Source: Clostridioides difficile (GTDB lineage: Bacteria; Bacillota; Clostridia; Peptostreptococcales; Peptostreptococcaceae). From it: a stretch of DNA of 64,000 bases. Of this stretch, positions 43,473-53,374 are shown in pieces (position 1 is the first letter of the stretch; each line of letters begins with the position of its first letter). Made by a program: the position numbers and the translations under genes. Where the stretch lies: assembly GCA_024919175.1 (NCBI GenBank), contig CP103804.1, forward strand, positions 1,240,001 through 1,304,000, given 5' to 3'. The notes beneath the pieces are model-generated. The model saw only the letters and a program-made list of their open reading frames with translations, ran no database searches and was not told the origin of the DNA.

Positions 43473-44842
43473 TAAAGGAATATAAGTCAATACAAGAGGT
43501 AGCCGGTCCTCTTATGCTAATAAACGGCGTAGAAGGTGTAAAATTTGATGAACTTGGAGAAATTGAGCTTTCAAATGGAGAAATTCGTCGTTGTAAAGTT
43601 CTAGAAGTAAATGAAGATACTGCACTTGTTCAACTTTTTGAAAGTTCAACAGGTATAAACCTTGCTGAAAGTAAAGTTCGTTTTTTAGGAAAGAGTCTTG
43701 ATTTTGGAGTTTCACCAGATATATTAGGTCGTGTTTTTAGTGGGATGGGTAAACCTATTGATGGTGGACCGGAAATTATACCAGATAAAAGACTTGATAT
43801 AAATGGTGCACCTATAAATCCAGCAGCACGTGACTATCCAGCTGAGTTTATACAGACTGGTGTTTCTGCTATAGATGGACTTAATACCTTGGTTAGAGGG
43901 CAAAAACTTCCTATATTTTCAGGTTCTGGTTTGCCACATGCTAATCTGGCAGTTCAAATTGCAAGACAGGCAAAAGTTCGTGGAACTGACTCTAAGTTCG
44001 CCGTTGTATTTGCCGCAGTTGGTATAACTTTTGAAGATGCAGATTTCTTTATAAGTGACTTTAAAGCAACTGGTGCAATCGACCGTTCTGTGGTATTTGT
44101 AAACCTTGCAAATGACCCAGCAGTAGAGCGTGTATCTACACCTAGAATGGCACTTACAGCAGCAGAATACCTTGCTTTTGAGCAAGATATGCATGTACTT
44201 GTTATAATAACAGATATTACAAACTATGCAGAAGCATTACGTGAAGTTTCAGCAGCTAAAAAAGAAGTTCCAGGACGTCGTGGATATCCAGGTTATCTTT
44301 ATACTGACCTTGCTACAATGTATGAAAGAGCAGGAAAAATGAAAGGGCATGAAGGTTCTATAACAATGATTCCAATACTTACAATGCCTGAGGATGATAA
44401 AACACATCCAATTCCTGACCTTACAGGATACATTACAGAAGGACAAATTATACTTAACCGTGAACTTTACAAAAAAGATATACAGCCTCCTATAGATGTT
44501 TTACCATCACTTTCTCGTCTTAAAGATAAGGGGATTGGTAAAGGTAAGACTCGTGAGGACCATGCAGATACAATGAACCAACTTTTTGCAGCTTATTCAA
44601 GAGGTAAAGATGCAAAAGAACTTATGGCAATACTTGGTGAATCTGCACTTTCTGAAATTGATTTAATGTATGCAAAATTTGCAGATGAATTTGAGAAAGA
44701 ATACGTTTCACAAGGGTTTAGAACTGATAGAACTATCGAGCAGACATTAGAAATTGGATGGAAGCTTCTTAGTATGTTACCAAAAAGTGAACTTAAACGT
44801 ATTCGTGATGAATATTTTGAAAAATATATGCCTAAGGAGTGA
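43469..44842 (+). CDS. ntpB: V-type ATPase regulatory subunit B
   Basis: 457 residues. The Walker A position is SGSGLPHANLA, without the catalytic Lys, as is normal for B. GRRGYPGYLYTDLATMYERAG is the conserved B-subunit block (shown in part elsewhere). Overlaps subunit A by four bases (ATGA), so the two are translated at equal rates. Confidence 0.96.
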   Translation: MIKEYKSIQEVAGPLMLINGVEGVKFDELGEIELSNGEIRRCKVLEVNEDTALVQLFESSTGINLAESKVRFLGKSLDFGVSPDILGRVFSGMGKPIDGGPEIIPDKRLDINGAPINPAARDYPAEFIQTGVSAIDGLNTLVRGQKLPIFSGSGLPHANLAVQIARQAKVRGTDSKFAVVFAAVGITFEDADFFISDFKATGAIDRSVVFVNLANDPAVERVSTPRMALTAAEYLAFEQDMHVLVIITDITNYAEALREVSAAKKEVPGRRGYPGYLYTDLATMYERAGKMKGHEGSITMIPILTMPEDDKTHPIPDLTGYITEGQIILNRELYKKDIQPPIDVLPSLSRLKDKGIGKGKTREDHADTMNQLFAAYSRGKDAKELMAILGESALSEIDLMYAKFADEFEKEYVSQGFRTDRTIEQTLEIGWKLLSMLPKSELKRIRDEYFEKYMPKE

Positions 44843-44847
44843 TATCT

Positions 44848-45516
44848 GTGGCTAGATTAAATATAAATCCAACACGTATGGAAATGACTAGACTTAAGAA
44901 ACTCCTTAAAACTGCAACAAGGGGTCATAAGCTTCTTAAAGATAAGCTTGATGAACTTATGAAGCAATTTCTTGAAATTGTAAGAGAAAATAAGCGATTA
45001 CGTGAAGAGGCAGAAAATGCTCTTGATGCTGCTTATAAAAATTTTATAATTGCAAGGGCAGTTATGAGTCAGGAGTATCTAGGTTCAGCACTTATGATGC
45101 CAAAGCAATCTGTTTCTGTAGATGTTTCTACAAGAAATATAATGAGTGTTGATGTTCCTGTGTTTGACTTTAAAACTGAAAACAATCAAAGTGATATTTA
45201 TCCTTATGGTCTTGCTTTTACATCAGGGGAATTAGATTCTGCTATGGAAGCATTCTCAGATGCAATGGAACCACTTTTAAGACTTGCAGAAAGCGAAAAA
45301 AGTGCACAGCTTCTTGCACAAGAGATAGAAAAGACACGTAGACGTGTTAATGCTCTTGAAAATGTAATGATACCAAATTACATTGAAACTATTAAGTATA
45401 TTGCTATGAAGCTTGAAGAAAATGAGAGAGCAAGTACTACTAGACTTATGAAGGTTAAGGATATGGTGCTTAAAAAAGCACTTGAAGAAAAGAAGAAAAA
45501 TGATTTGGTTGGATAA
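44848..45516 (+). CDS. ntpD: V-type ATPase subunit D (central shaft)
   Basis: 222 residues from GTG 44848, eight bases after AAGGAG; a GTG at 44839 overlaps the SD. N-terminal NINPTRMEMTRLKKLLKTA, a long helix, and a C-terminal EIEKTRRRVNALENVMIPN are the standard D-subunit ends forming the rotor coiled coil. Last gene of the operon, followed by a terminator. Confidence 0.94.
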   Translation: MARLNINPTRMEMTRLKKLLKTATRGHKLLKDKLDELMKQFLEIVRENKRLREEAENALDAAYKNFIIARAVMSQEYLGSALMMPKQSVSVDVSTRNIMSVDVPVFDFKTENNQSDIYPYGLAFTSGELDSAMEAFSDAMEPLLRLAESEKSAQLLAQEIEKTRRRVNALENVMIPNYIETIKYIAMKLEENERASTTRLMKVKDMVLKKALEEKKKNDLVG

Positions 45517-45530
45517 CTAAATACTTATAA

Positions 45531-45575
45531 AAATAAGCCTAACATCCTAGTTTATAGGAGTTAGGCTTATTTTGT
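45531..45575 (+). terminator. Terminator of the V-ATPase operon
   Basis: AATAAGCCTAA (45532-45542) pairs with TTAGGCTTATT (45561-45571) with an inner CCTA/TAGG pair, then a weak T tract. The remaining bases to 45869 are AT-rich; an ATTGTTAAT/ATTAACAA pair lies at 45757-45790 without known meaning. Confidence 0.85.
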
Positions 45576-45869
45576 GCAATTAAAGTAGTAAAACTTACAT
45601 ATATTCTACCTTGTATGTAAAAACTTCAAATAAAATCATACTTGTTAGGTAAAAGGACGTTTTTTTATAAGAAGTTTTATGAAGATATAATGCTCTATAT
45701 GCCTAGAACATTGTAAAAAAATAATAAATTTAACAAAAATTTCTAAAAATTAACGAATTGTTAATTTATACTTAACTTCATATTAACAAATTAGGTGTAT
45801 TATATAAACATAAGCAAAAACAATAAAAAACAATTAAAAAAAGATAAAAACACAAAAAAGGGGGAAGAT

Positions 45870-46919
45870 ATGAAAGAATTTATATTTACTTGTCTGTGTA
45901 TTGTAGTAATTACATTCATGACAAGTTGCATATCAACAACACCACAAACTACTCAAGGAAAAGGAAATAATAAACTTACAATATATGCAGCATTAGAAGA
46001 AGAGCAAATAGCTTACTATATGGAAGGATTTAGAGAAGAGTATCCTAATATTGATGTAGAGATAGTTATGGATTCTCATGGTGTAATAGCTTCAAAATTA
46101 TTGGCAGAAAAGGATAATCCACAAGCAGATGTTATATGGGGATTATCAGCAATGAATATGATAGAACTAAAAGAAGATGGCGCACTTGAAGCATATAAGC
46201 CTAAAAACTATGACAAGGTAGATAAGAGATTTAAGGATACTGGAAAAGATGTGTCATGGGTAGGTATGAGTGTACCAGAGACAGCAATAGTGGTTAATTA
46301 CAAAGAACTTGAAAAATTAGGGCTGGATGTTCCAAAAGGATATAATGATTTAATAAAACCAGAGTACAAAGGTCTTATAACAATGCCAAATCCAGCATCA
46401 TCTGGTACAGGTTATCTTACAGTATCAGGACTTATTCAAATGATGGGTGAAAAAGAAGCTTATAATTACATGAATAAACTACATAAGAATATAGCTACAT
46501 ATACACATTCAGGTTCAAAACCTGCAAAGCTAGCTGGTTCTGGAGAATATCCAATAGGTATTACACTTGGATATAGAGCTACACAGCAATTGTCTAGTGG
46601 GGAACCTATAGAAGTAGTATTTCCAAAAGAAGGTTCAGGCTGGGATTTAGAAGCAAATGCTTTGGTTAGGAAAGACAATATAAAAAAAGAAGCAAAATTG
46701 TTTTTAGATTGGGCAATAAGTGATTCAGCTATGGACAGATATGCACATGAAGTAGCAGTGACTTCTATAAAGACAGATAATCCTGTACCAAAAGGTTACT
46801 CTAAACGTCCATTAGAACAGTTGATTAAAGAAGTTGATTTAAACTCTGCATCGAAAAATAGAAGTGCAGTATTAAAAACTTGGGAATCAAAGTACGGTTC
46901 AAAATCAGAAAGTAAGTAA
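45870..46919 (+). CDS. ABC transporter substrate-binding lipoprotein, PhnS/FbpA-like
   Basis: 349 residues from ATG 45870 (SD GGGGGAAG); an in-frame ATT/ATA-rich extension from 45795 has no SD. Lipobox-like FMTSC after a hydrophobic stretch. The mature part starts KLTIYAALEEEQIAYYMEGF and has ADVIWGLSAMNM and the NPASSGTGYL loop, the pattern of type-2 binding proteins annotated for 2-aminoethylphosphonate or ferric ions. No Tyr pair typical of Fe3+ coordination was identified with confidence, and no phosphonate catabolic genes are near, so the ligand is open. Confidence 0.85.
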   Translation: MKEFIFTCLCIVVITFMTSCISTTPQTTQGKGNNKLTIYAALEEEQIAYYMEGFREEYPNIDVEIVMDSHGVIASKLLAEKDNPQADVIWGLSAMNMIELKEDGALEAYKPKNYDKVDKRFKDTGKDVSWVGMSVPETAIVVNYKELEKLGLDVPKGYNDLIKPEYKGLITMPNPASSGTGYLTVSGLIQMMGEKEAYNYMNKLHKNIATYTHSGSKPAKLAGSGEYPIGITLGYRATQQLSSGEPIEVVFPKEGSGWDLEANALVRKDNIKKEAKLFLDWAISDSAMDRYAHEVAVTSIKTDNPVPKGYSKRPLEQLIKEVDLNSASKNRSAVLKTWESKYGSKSESK

Positions 46920-47037
46920 AAGTCAAATAAGTTTTTTAATAGAAATAGTTTAATAGAAATGGAAAAAAGAAATTTATAAGAAAAATTAAAATACAAAATT
47001 TAAAAAACAAATATAATTGTATAAGGGGAGATTAGAC

Positions 47038-48027
47038 ATGAGTTACTTAAAAATAAATAATGTGTTCAAAAGTTATGACCAAAAAAGAGTTTTAAATAAT
47101 ATTAGCTTGGATATTGAAGAAGGTGAATTTCTATGTTTACTTGGACCTAGTGGATGTGGAAAAACTACATTACTTAGAATAATAGCAGGGCTTGAAGATG
47201 TAAATAGTGGGGCTATAATTCTTCAAGATAAAGATATTACAAATTTAGAGCCATCAAAAAGAGGTTTTGGGATAGTATTTCAATCATATGCATTATTTCC
47301 AAATATGACAGCATATAACAATATAGCTTTTCCGCTTAAAGAAAAAAAAGTATCAAAAGAAAAGATAGATAAAAAGGTTAGAGAAGTACTTGAAACAGTT
47401 GGATTGAGTAATGAAGCTCATAAGTATCCTAAAGCATTGTCAGGTGGCCAACAACAGAGAATAGCAATAGCAAGAGCATTAGCACTTGAGCCAAAGTTTT
47501 TACTTTTAGATGAGCCAATGTCTGCACTTGATGCAAAGGTTAGACACAAACTTAGAATGGATATTAAAAAATTACAGAAAGAATTAAATATAACAACAAT
47601 AATGGTAACACATGACCAAGAAGAAGCTATAACTATGGCAGATAAAATTGCAATCTTAAATGGTGGTGATATAATGCAAATAGGGACTCCAGAAGAAATA
47701 TATCAAAACCCTCAAAACCTATTTACAGCTCAATTTATAGGAGATACAAACTGTTTTGATAGAGGAGATTCCATATTAACTGTAAGACCAGAATATGTTC
47801 AAATAGAAAAATCAACAAAAGAAAATTATCATGGAATAATATCCAATATAGAATTCAGAGGAAATCTATTGAGAGTTGAAATAAAAGATAAATTAAATGA
47901 AAACTTTATAATAAGTGATGTTTCTATAAAAGAATGGGTTAATTTAAATCTAGTAGAAGGCGACTTTGTAAGTGTAAGTATAGATGAAAAATACTATTTA
48001 AAGTATCCAAAAGTTAAAGGAGCATAA
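47038..48027 (+). CDS. ABC transporter ATP-binding protein, PhnT/FbpC-like
   Basis: 329 residues from ATG 47038 (AAGGGGAG upstream). Walker A GPSGCGKT, Q-loop VFQSYALFPNMT, signature LSGGQQQRIAIARAL, Walker B LLLDEPMSALD, His in VTHDQEEA. A C-terminal TOBE-like domain (about 245-329) is present, as in the spermidine/Fe3+/phosphonate class. Second gene of the importer operon. Confidence 0.9.
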   Translation: MSYLKINNVFKSYDQKRVLNNISLDIEEGEFLCLLGPSGCGKTTLLRIIAGLEDVNSGAIILQDKDITNLEPSKRGFGIVFQSYALFPNMTAYNNIAFPLKEKKVSKEKIDKKVREVLETVGLSNEAHKYPKALSGGQQQRIAIARALALEPKFLLLDEPMSALDAKVRHKLRMDIKKLQKELNITTIMVTHDQEEAITMADKIAILNGGDIMQIGTPEEIYQNPQNLFTAQFIGDTNCFDRGDSILTVRPEYVQIEKSTKENYHGIISNIEFRGNLLRVEIKDKLNENFIISDVSIKEWVNLNLVEGDFVSVSIDEKYYLKYPKVKGA

Positions 48028-48031
48028 ATAT

Positions 48032-49750
48032 ATGAATAATAATGCTATAAGTTCTAAAAGTATAAATATTAAATCTAAAATGAATTTAGATTTAAAAAAA
48101 TGTATGCTTACAGTATTAGTTATGTCTTTGGTAATATTTTTACTGGCACCCATAATCTATCTGTTTGTACAAGCATTTTTAGATAAAGATGGAGTTTTTG
48201 TTGGATTACAAAATTTTAAAGAATATTTAGCTTCTGAAGCACTGTTAAATTCTTTGAAAAATACAATATTTGTATCAGTTATATCAACTGTAATATCTTT
48301 AGCACTTGCATTAGTGTATGCATATGCACTAACAAGAACAAAGATTAAGTTTAAAGGACTTCTTAAATCTATAGCGATGTTTCCTATGTTTGCACCTACA
48401 ATGATGCACGCTATAGGTTTGGTATATTTATTTGGGAATCAAGGAGTAGTGACTAATTTACTTGGAATAAATATTCCCATATATGGTTCAATTGGAATAG
48501 TATTAGCACAAATTATATATGTATTTCCTCAATCATTTCAGATACTTTATATATCACTAAATTCAACTGACTATAGATTGTATGAAGCTAGCAATGCCAT
48601 GGGGATAAGTAAGATAAGAGAGTTTTTAAGTATAACGATACCTAGTATTAAGTACTCTTTAATAAGTTCAGCATTTGTATCATTCACATTGTGCTTTACA
48701 GACTTTGGAGCTCCAAAAGTTATTGGAGGAGATTTCAATGTATTATCAATAGATGTATACAAGCAAATTATAGGACAACAAAATATGCCTATGGGAGCAA
48801 CTGTATCAATTTTACTTTTAATACCTGCAATAATATCTTTTATAGTAACTAAAAAAATTGAAAAAAATCAAAATTCGTATATAAATTCAAAATCAATTCC
48901 ATATAAGGTTAAATCTAATAAACTAAGAGACGGTGTATTTGGAGTTATTGTAGGAATTATTGCATCTGGAATAATAGCTGTAATGTTGACTGTAATCTTA
49001 TCTTCACTAATATCTGTTTGGCCATATGATTTAAGACTTACACTTGAACACTTTTCTATGAAAAGTAGTATTGATGGAATTAAGCCATTTATAAATTCAA
49101 TAGAAATGTCATTGCTGACAGCTATCTTTGGTACAAGTTTTGTTTTCTTATTTGCATATCTAAACGAAAAAACAGAAAAAGCTCCATATTTAAAATCATT
49201 TGGGTATTTTTTAAGTACGTTGCCCATGGCATTACCAGGGTTAGTATTAGGTATAGCTTATGTACTATTTTTTAATAAATTAGAGTTTAATTTAATGGAT
49301 ACAATATACATTGAAAACTTATTTAATGGATTGTATGGAACATTATTTATCATGGTTATATGTAATGTAGTACACTTTTTTTCAGTGGCATTTATAACTG
49401 CAACTACTGCTATTAAGAAAGTAGACAAAGAATTAGACATGGTGGCAAAATCAATGGGAATAAATAGTGCATCAATTCTTAAGAATGTAACAATACCACT
49501 TTGTTTGCCAGCAGTTTTAGAAAATTTTATGTATTTCTTCTTAAATTCTATGGTAACAATATCAGCACTAGTCTTTATATATACAGCAAGTTCAAAGGTA
49601 GCAGCTATATCAATTGTACAGTTGGATGATAAGGGAAGTACTGCACAAGCAGCAGCGCTGGCTGTATTGATATTAATTACAAATGTACTAGTTAAAGTAA
49701 TACATGAGTTTATAAAAAATCGTTTGGAAAAAAGAGCAAATTTTAATTAA
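48032..49750 (+). CDS. ABC transporter permease, fused two-domain (AfuB/PhnV-like)
   Basis: 572 residues with about twelve membrane helices: two BPD_transp_1 domains in one chain, each with an EAA loop (EASNAMGISKIREFLSITIP near 190 and MVAKSMGINSASILKNVTIP near 475). A fused permease is normal in the Fe3+/2-aminoethylphosphonate class. Starts four bases after the ATPase gene and is followed by a terminator. Confidence 0.9.
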   Translation: MNNNAISSKSINIKSKMNLDLKKCMLTVLVMSLVIFLLAPIIYLFVQAFLDKDGVFVGLQNFKEYLASEALLNSLKNTIFVSVISTVISLALALVYAYALTRTKIKFKGLLKSIAMFPMFAPTMMHAIGLVYLFGNQGVVTNLLGINIPIYGSIGIVLAQIIYVFPQSFQILYISLNSTDYRLYEASNAMGISKIREFLSITIPSIKYSLISSAFVSFTLCFTDFGAPKVIGGDFNVLSIDVYKQIIGQQNMPMGATVSILLLIPAIISFIVTKKIEKNQNSYINSKSIPYKVKSNKLRDGVFGVIVGIIASGIIAVMLTVILSSLISVWPYDLRLTLEHFSMKSSIDGIKPFINSIEMSLLTAIFGTSFVFLFAYLNEKTEKAPYLKSFGYFLSTLPMALPGLVLGIAYVLFFNKLEFNLMDTIYIENLFNGLYGTLFIMVICNVVHFFSVAFITATTAIKKVDKELDMVAKSMGINSASILKNVTIPLCLPAVLENFMYFFLNSMVTISALVFIYTASSKVAAISIVQLDDKGSTAQAAALAVLILITNVLVKVIHEFIKNRLEKRANFN

Positions 49751-49782
49751 AGAAGTTATTGTATAAAAATACATATATAAAG

Positions 49783-49825
49783 AAGTCTATTCTTATAACT
49801 TATTGTTTATAGAATAGACTTTTTT
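49783..49825. terminator. Terminator between convergent units
   Basis: AAGTCTATTCT (49783-49793) pairs with AGAATAGACTT (49811-49821), then TTTTT. Serves the importer operon and possibly the minus-strand cyclase. Confidence 0.88.
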
Positions 49826-49845
49826 ATATAAATTTAAAATAAATA

Positions 49846-50997
49846 TTAATCGTTTTTATTAATTTTCCTTTTATTATGATACATTTCAGAATCTGCACGA
49901 TGATATGTATCAAATAAAGAGGTGTCTAAGTTTTCATCAAAAACTGCATATCCAATAGACATGGATAACTTTAATTCATTAGTAGAGTTTTCTTCAATTA
50001 TTTTTAAGTTAATCTTATCGACAATACTATCTATTTCTTCATGATAAGAATTTTTTAAAATAATTATATACTCATCTCCACCAACACGATAAACTATATG
50101 TTGTTTATTTATTACATCTTGTATAATTTTACTTGCATTTTTTATGTATAAATCTCCTGTTTGATGACCAAATTTATCATTGATTTTTTTAAGACCATCT
50201 AAATCTATTGACATTATAGAAATTGGTTTTTTAAGATTTGAATTGTTTAAGTTATTCATATCTATCTCAAAAGCATTTCTATTTTTTAATCCGGTTAGAT
50301 AATCTGTATTGGCAAAATCAGTATATGTAGGATTAGATATACGTTTAAATAGGATTACTGCCACTAATGCTGATATTAAACAAGTTAATAAAGCTATAAA
50401 AGGAGTAACTATGCTTATAAACCTAAAAGTATTGTATTGATGTTTTGCTTCAAATTCAATTCCTATCACTCCAACGACTTTACCAACATCATTGTGAATA
50501 GGAAAATACGATATAAATATATGTCCCCATGATGTTTTTTTTATTTTTTTAGGTAGCAATATATTATTATCTAATGCTTTGTTGAGGTCACCCCAAATTT
50601 CTTTTTCTATCAAATCACCAGCATTTCTAAAATCGCTCCTGGATGAATCTAAACCATCAACAACATATACTAATGAGTCATCTTTTGTTTTTTTTGCAGT
50701 ATATAGATACATAACTCCAGTAGTATTTTTTACAGATTCCAATAGTAATTTAGCACTTTTATAGGATTCTTTTGATTGGTCTTTTTCAGAATTAATTTCA
50801 ATAAAGGTGTCTTTATCAAGATTTTTTTCAACATATTCATATATATTTCTTGATCTCTCGCTTAAAGTATAAATCATATCATTATAAGTTAGTGCATAAT
50901 TAAAAAAATAAACACATGAAGAAGAAATTATTACAATAATCGCAGTAAGTATTGAAACTTGCATATCAACTCTATTGAATTTTTTATTTATTTCCAT
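49846..50997 (-). CDS. Membrane diguanylate cyclase (GGDEF)
   Basis: 383 residues. Helix at about 13-35, extracytoplasmic single-Cache-like sensor (about 40-195), second helix about 198-222, then a GGDEF domain with TDYLTGLKNRNAFE, IDLDGLKKINDKFGH and the active motif GGDEY. No RxxD inhibitory site is visible upstream of it. It should make c-di-GMP in response to an external signal. Its own SD is weak (AGGAT two bases from ATG) and a short ORF with a strong SD overlaps its start (50988-51029). Confidence 0.9.
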   Translation of the reverse strand: MEINKKFNRVDMQVSILTAIIVIISSSCVYFFNYALTYNDMIYTLSERSRNIYEYVEKNLDKDTFIEINSEKDQSKESYKSAKLLLESVKNTTGVMYLYTAKKTKDDSLVYVVDGLDSSRSDFRNAGDLIEKEIWGDLNKALDNNILLPKKIKKTSWGHIFISYFPIHNDVGKVVGVIGIEFEAKHQYNTFRFISIVTPFIALLTCLISALVAVILFKRISNPTYTDFANTDYLTGLKNRNAFEIDMNNLNNSNLKKPISIMSIDLDGLKKINDKFGHQTGDLYIKNASKIIQDVINKQHIVYRVGGDEYIIILKNSYHEEIDSIVDKINLKIIEENSTNELKLSMSIGYAVFDENLDTSLFDTYHRADSEMYHNKRKINKND

Positions 50998-51029
50998 ATC
51001 CTAAATTTTTTATGAAAAAAGTATTTCAT
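50988..51029 (-). CDS. 13-codon uORF overlapping the diguanylate cyclase start
   Basis: On the minus strand GGGGAG is followed by ATG (51029-51027) and MKYFFHKKFRIWK, ending TAA at 50990-50988. The stop lies seven bases inside the cyclase gene, in another frame. TTTTATGAA/TTCATAAAA (51025-51033 and 51008-51016) forms a hairpin over the uORF start. Suggests translational coupling or control of cyclase synthesis. Confidence 0.45.
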   Translation of the reverse strand: MKYFFHKKFRIWK

Positions 51030-51217
51030 AAAATCTCCCCATAATTAATATATATTTATAAATATTACCATAATATACATATATATTATCAAAATCATCT
51101 AAAAATTACAATCTATAATTTAGCTTAAAGCGTTCAAATACAAGGCTTTTTAGAATTACACTACACTTTAATAAATAAACATTATAATATCTTAATAGTA
51201 TTTATATTATAATTATT

Positions 51218-52981
51218 TTATTTGTTAATATATGCTAATATATCACATACTATGTCAATTCTTTTAAAGGGTGTAATTATATAATAACCATCTACATAAG
51301 GTTCAATTTCTTTTGCTATTTGAGTGGATATATTGATAGCAAGTTTAGTAGCTTGTTCTTTTGAAGCATCTTTGTACAAGTTTATAATGTCCTGTGAGAC
51401 AGTAATTCCTGAAATTTCATTATTCATAAAACAAGCGTTTTTGTAACTTACTACAGGTATAATTCCACCTAATATCTTTGCAGGAAGTATTTCCTTAGCT
51501 TTTTTTAAATTTAATAAAGCTTGCTCTGTTAATACTGGTTGAGTTAAAAACATAGTAACTCCATTTTCTATTTTAATCTTAGCATGCTTAAGCTGAGAAT
51601 CAAAGTTTGTTGCATTTATATTTAAAGCTCCAAATATATTGAATGGAGTATTAAAGGTATCTTTATTTAAAGTTTTTATGTAATTTGCTAGTATAGAAGA
51701 GTTAAAGCTGAACATAGCCTTTATTTCATCTCTTTCAGCAGAAGGTATAGGGTCTCCAGTTACTACTAATACATTGTTTATGTTTTCAATATTTAATCCT
51801 AAAAGAAGAGCTTTTGTAGCATTAATATTTCTATCCCTACATGTCATATGTGGTATAGGAGTGATGTCCAACTCTCTCTTTATTTTGCAAGCTAATAAAC
51901 TACTATCGACTCTTGCTCTTGCTATAGGGCAGTCAGCAATTGTTATTGCATCAACTCCGTAGCATTTTAGTTTTTCAGCACTATTCATAAAAAATTCAAT
52001 ATCTGTATCAATAGGTGGGTCCAGCTCAACTGCTATAATTTTTTTACCTACAGCAAGCTTTTCTAAGAGCTCGTTTTTTGTTACAGATTTAATTTTTTCT
52101 TTTGTAGAAATCTCATTTTTTATAGCAATATTGCCTTTGTATGAAGAATTTATTATTTCAACAGTCTTTTTAATAAATTCAGGTGTTGTACCACAACATC
52201 CACCTAGTATATGAACTCCTTGATTTAATATTTCTAACATCTGCTCTGAAAAATAGTCTGAGTTATCTTCAAAAAATGTACGATTATTGATAATAGTTGG
52301 ATAGCCTGCATTAGGCATAATAGAAACTATATTGTCTTTAATATCAAGTGTCTTTATAAAATGTAATAAATGGTGTGGGCCAGAGATGCAATTAAATCCT
52401 AATGCATCAATGTTTTTGTCTTTGGAAATGGATTTAAAGATATTAGTTCCACTTTTTCCAAGTCTAGTAAAGCCTTCTGGATTAACTGCAAATTCTGTTA
52501 AGATAAATGCATTTGGTTGTTTTTTCTTTATATAACCTGAGATTTCTGGTAAATATTCATCACTACTAAATGTTTCAAATAGAAAATTAGTTGCTCCAAT
52601 TTCTAAAAATACATCTACTATTTTCTTATAGTCAGGTAACAAATCTCTATCATTTAGAGCAGGTATTGGACCAATATCAGCAAATATAAATACACCTGTA
52701 TTTCTTGTTGCTTCTAATGCAATTTCATATCCATTTTTTATAATATCTTTGACAGTTTTAAAATCACACTCTAGAAGAGTTTCATTTGCTGCAAAAGTAT
52801 TTGTCTTAATAGCCATACATCCAGCTTTTATATATTCCTCGTGGATAGACAATATTGTAGATGCATCATTTATATTGGCTATTTCACAATTGAAAAGACT
52901 ATTTTTTAGTTTAGAATAGTATGTACCCATTGCACCATCAAAAACTAAAACAGAGTCTTTAATATATTCATTTATGTTCAT
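51218..52981 (-). CDS. Bifunctional homocysteine S-methyltransferase / methylenetetrahydrofolate reductase
   Basis: 587 residues. N-terminal half (1-285) is a homocysteine methyltransferase barrel with VFDGAMGTYYSK, the zinc Cys in GFNCISGP and the pair in LGGCCGTTPEF. C-terminal half (about 300-587) is a MetF-type reductase with AVELDPPIDTD, DCPIARARVDS, TGDPIPSAERDE and FLTQPVL. This fusion (YitJ-like) links folate one-carbon flow to methionine synthesis. The leader is only ~30 bases, so no SAM riboswitch can fit. SD GAGGTGAAG. Confidence 0.92.
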   Translation of the reverse strand: MNINEYIKDSVLVFDGAMGTYYSKLKNSLFNCEIANINDASTILSIHEEYIKAGCMAIKTNTFAANETLLECDFKTVKDIIKNGYEIALEATRNTGVFIFADIGPIPALNDRDLLPDYKKIVDVFLEIGATNFLFETFSSDEYLPEISGYIKKKQPNAFILTEFAVNPEGFTRLGKSGTNIFKSISKDKNIDALGFNCISGPHHLLHFIKTLDIKDNIVSIMPNAGYPTIINNRTFFEDNSDYFSEQMLEILNQGVHILGGCCGTTPEFIKKTVEIINSSYKGNIAIKNEISTKEKIKSVTKNELLEKLAVGKKIIAVELDPPIDTDIEFFMNSAEKLKCYGVDAITIADCPIARARVDSSLLACKIKRELDITPIPHMTCRDRNINATKALLLGLNIENINNVLVVTGDPIPSAERDEIKAMFSFNSSILANYIKTLNKDTFNTPFNIFGALNINATNFDSQLKHAKIKIENGVTMFLTQPVLTEQALLNLKKAKEILPAKILGGIIPVVSYKNACFMNNEISGITVSQDIINLYKDASKEQATKLAINISTQIAKEIEPYVDGYYIITPFKRIDIVCDILAYINK

Positions 52982-53019
52982 TGCTTCACCTCATACGAAT
53001 TTAAAATATTTTAAGTATT

Positions 53020-53048
53020 AGTATATCAACCACAAAAAAACTTGTCAA
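53020..53048 (-). promoter_or_regulatory. Minus-strand promoter of the methyltransferase/reductase gene
   Basis: Read on the minus strand: TTGACA (53048-53043), 17 bases, TATACT (53025-53020). Confidence 0.75.
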
Positions 53049-53303
53049 TCTTTGGAAAATATAGTGAAATATATTAGCCTATATAACAAGTTTATTGATG
53101 ATTTTGGTATACTTACTTAAAGGGTATTAGAATAAGAGCTATGATGGTGACATAGTTAGATAATTATATCTATTGCTAAAAATAAATGATAAATATTACC
53201 ATATTTTATTATAGTTAACACAATTTGAAACTACATAGATGGGTAATATATTAAATAATCTAAAAATGATACATCATAAGTAAATTCTTGTAAATAGGGT
53301 ATA

Positions 53304-53333
53304 TTGTACAGAGTAGCTGATTTAACTGTACAA
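53304..53333 (+). promoter_or_regulatory. Palindrome upstream of the MATE gene, possible operator
   Basis: TTGTACAG (53304-53311) and CTGTACAA (53326-53333) are perfect complements 14 bases apart, about 40 bases before the start codon. TATATT at 53299-53304 could be a -10. No T tract follows, so it is not a terminator. The rest of 52982-53374 is AT-rich and holds only the minus-strand promoter. Confidence 0.45.
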
Positions 53334-53374
53334 TTAAATGGATTTTTAACTTTATAATATAAAAGAGGTGGAAA

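Noticed and set aside
45757..45791. ATTGTTAAT/ATTAACAA inverted repeat before the phosphonate/iron-class importer, considered as a Rex or other operator
   Set aside because: Spacing of the halves (16 bases) does not fit a Rex box, and such AT-only dyads are frequent in this composition.
52982..53012. SAM riboswitch before the methionine-related gene
   Set aside because: The promoter at 53020-53048 leaves only about 30 bases of leader, too short for any S-box.
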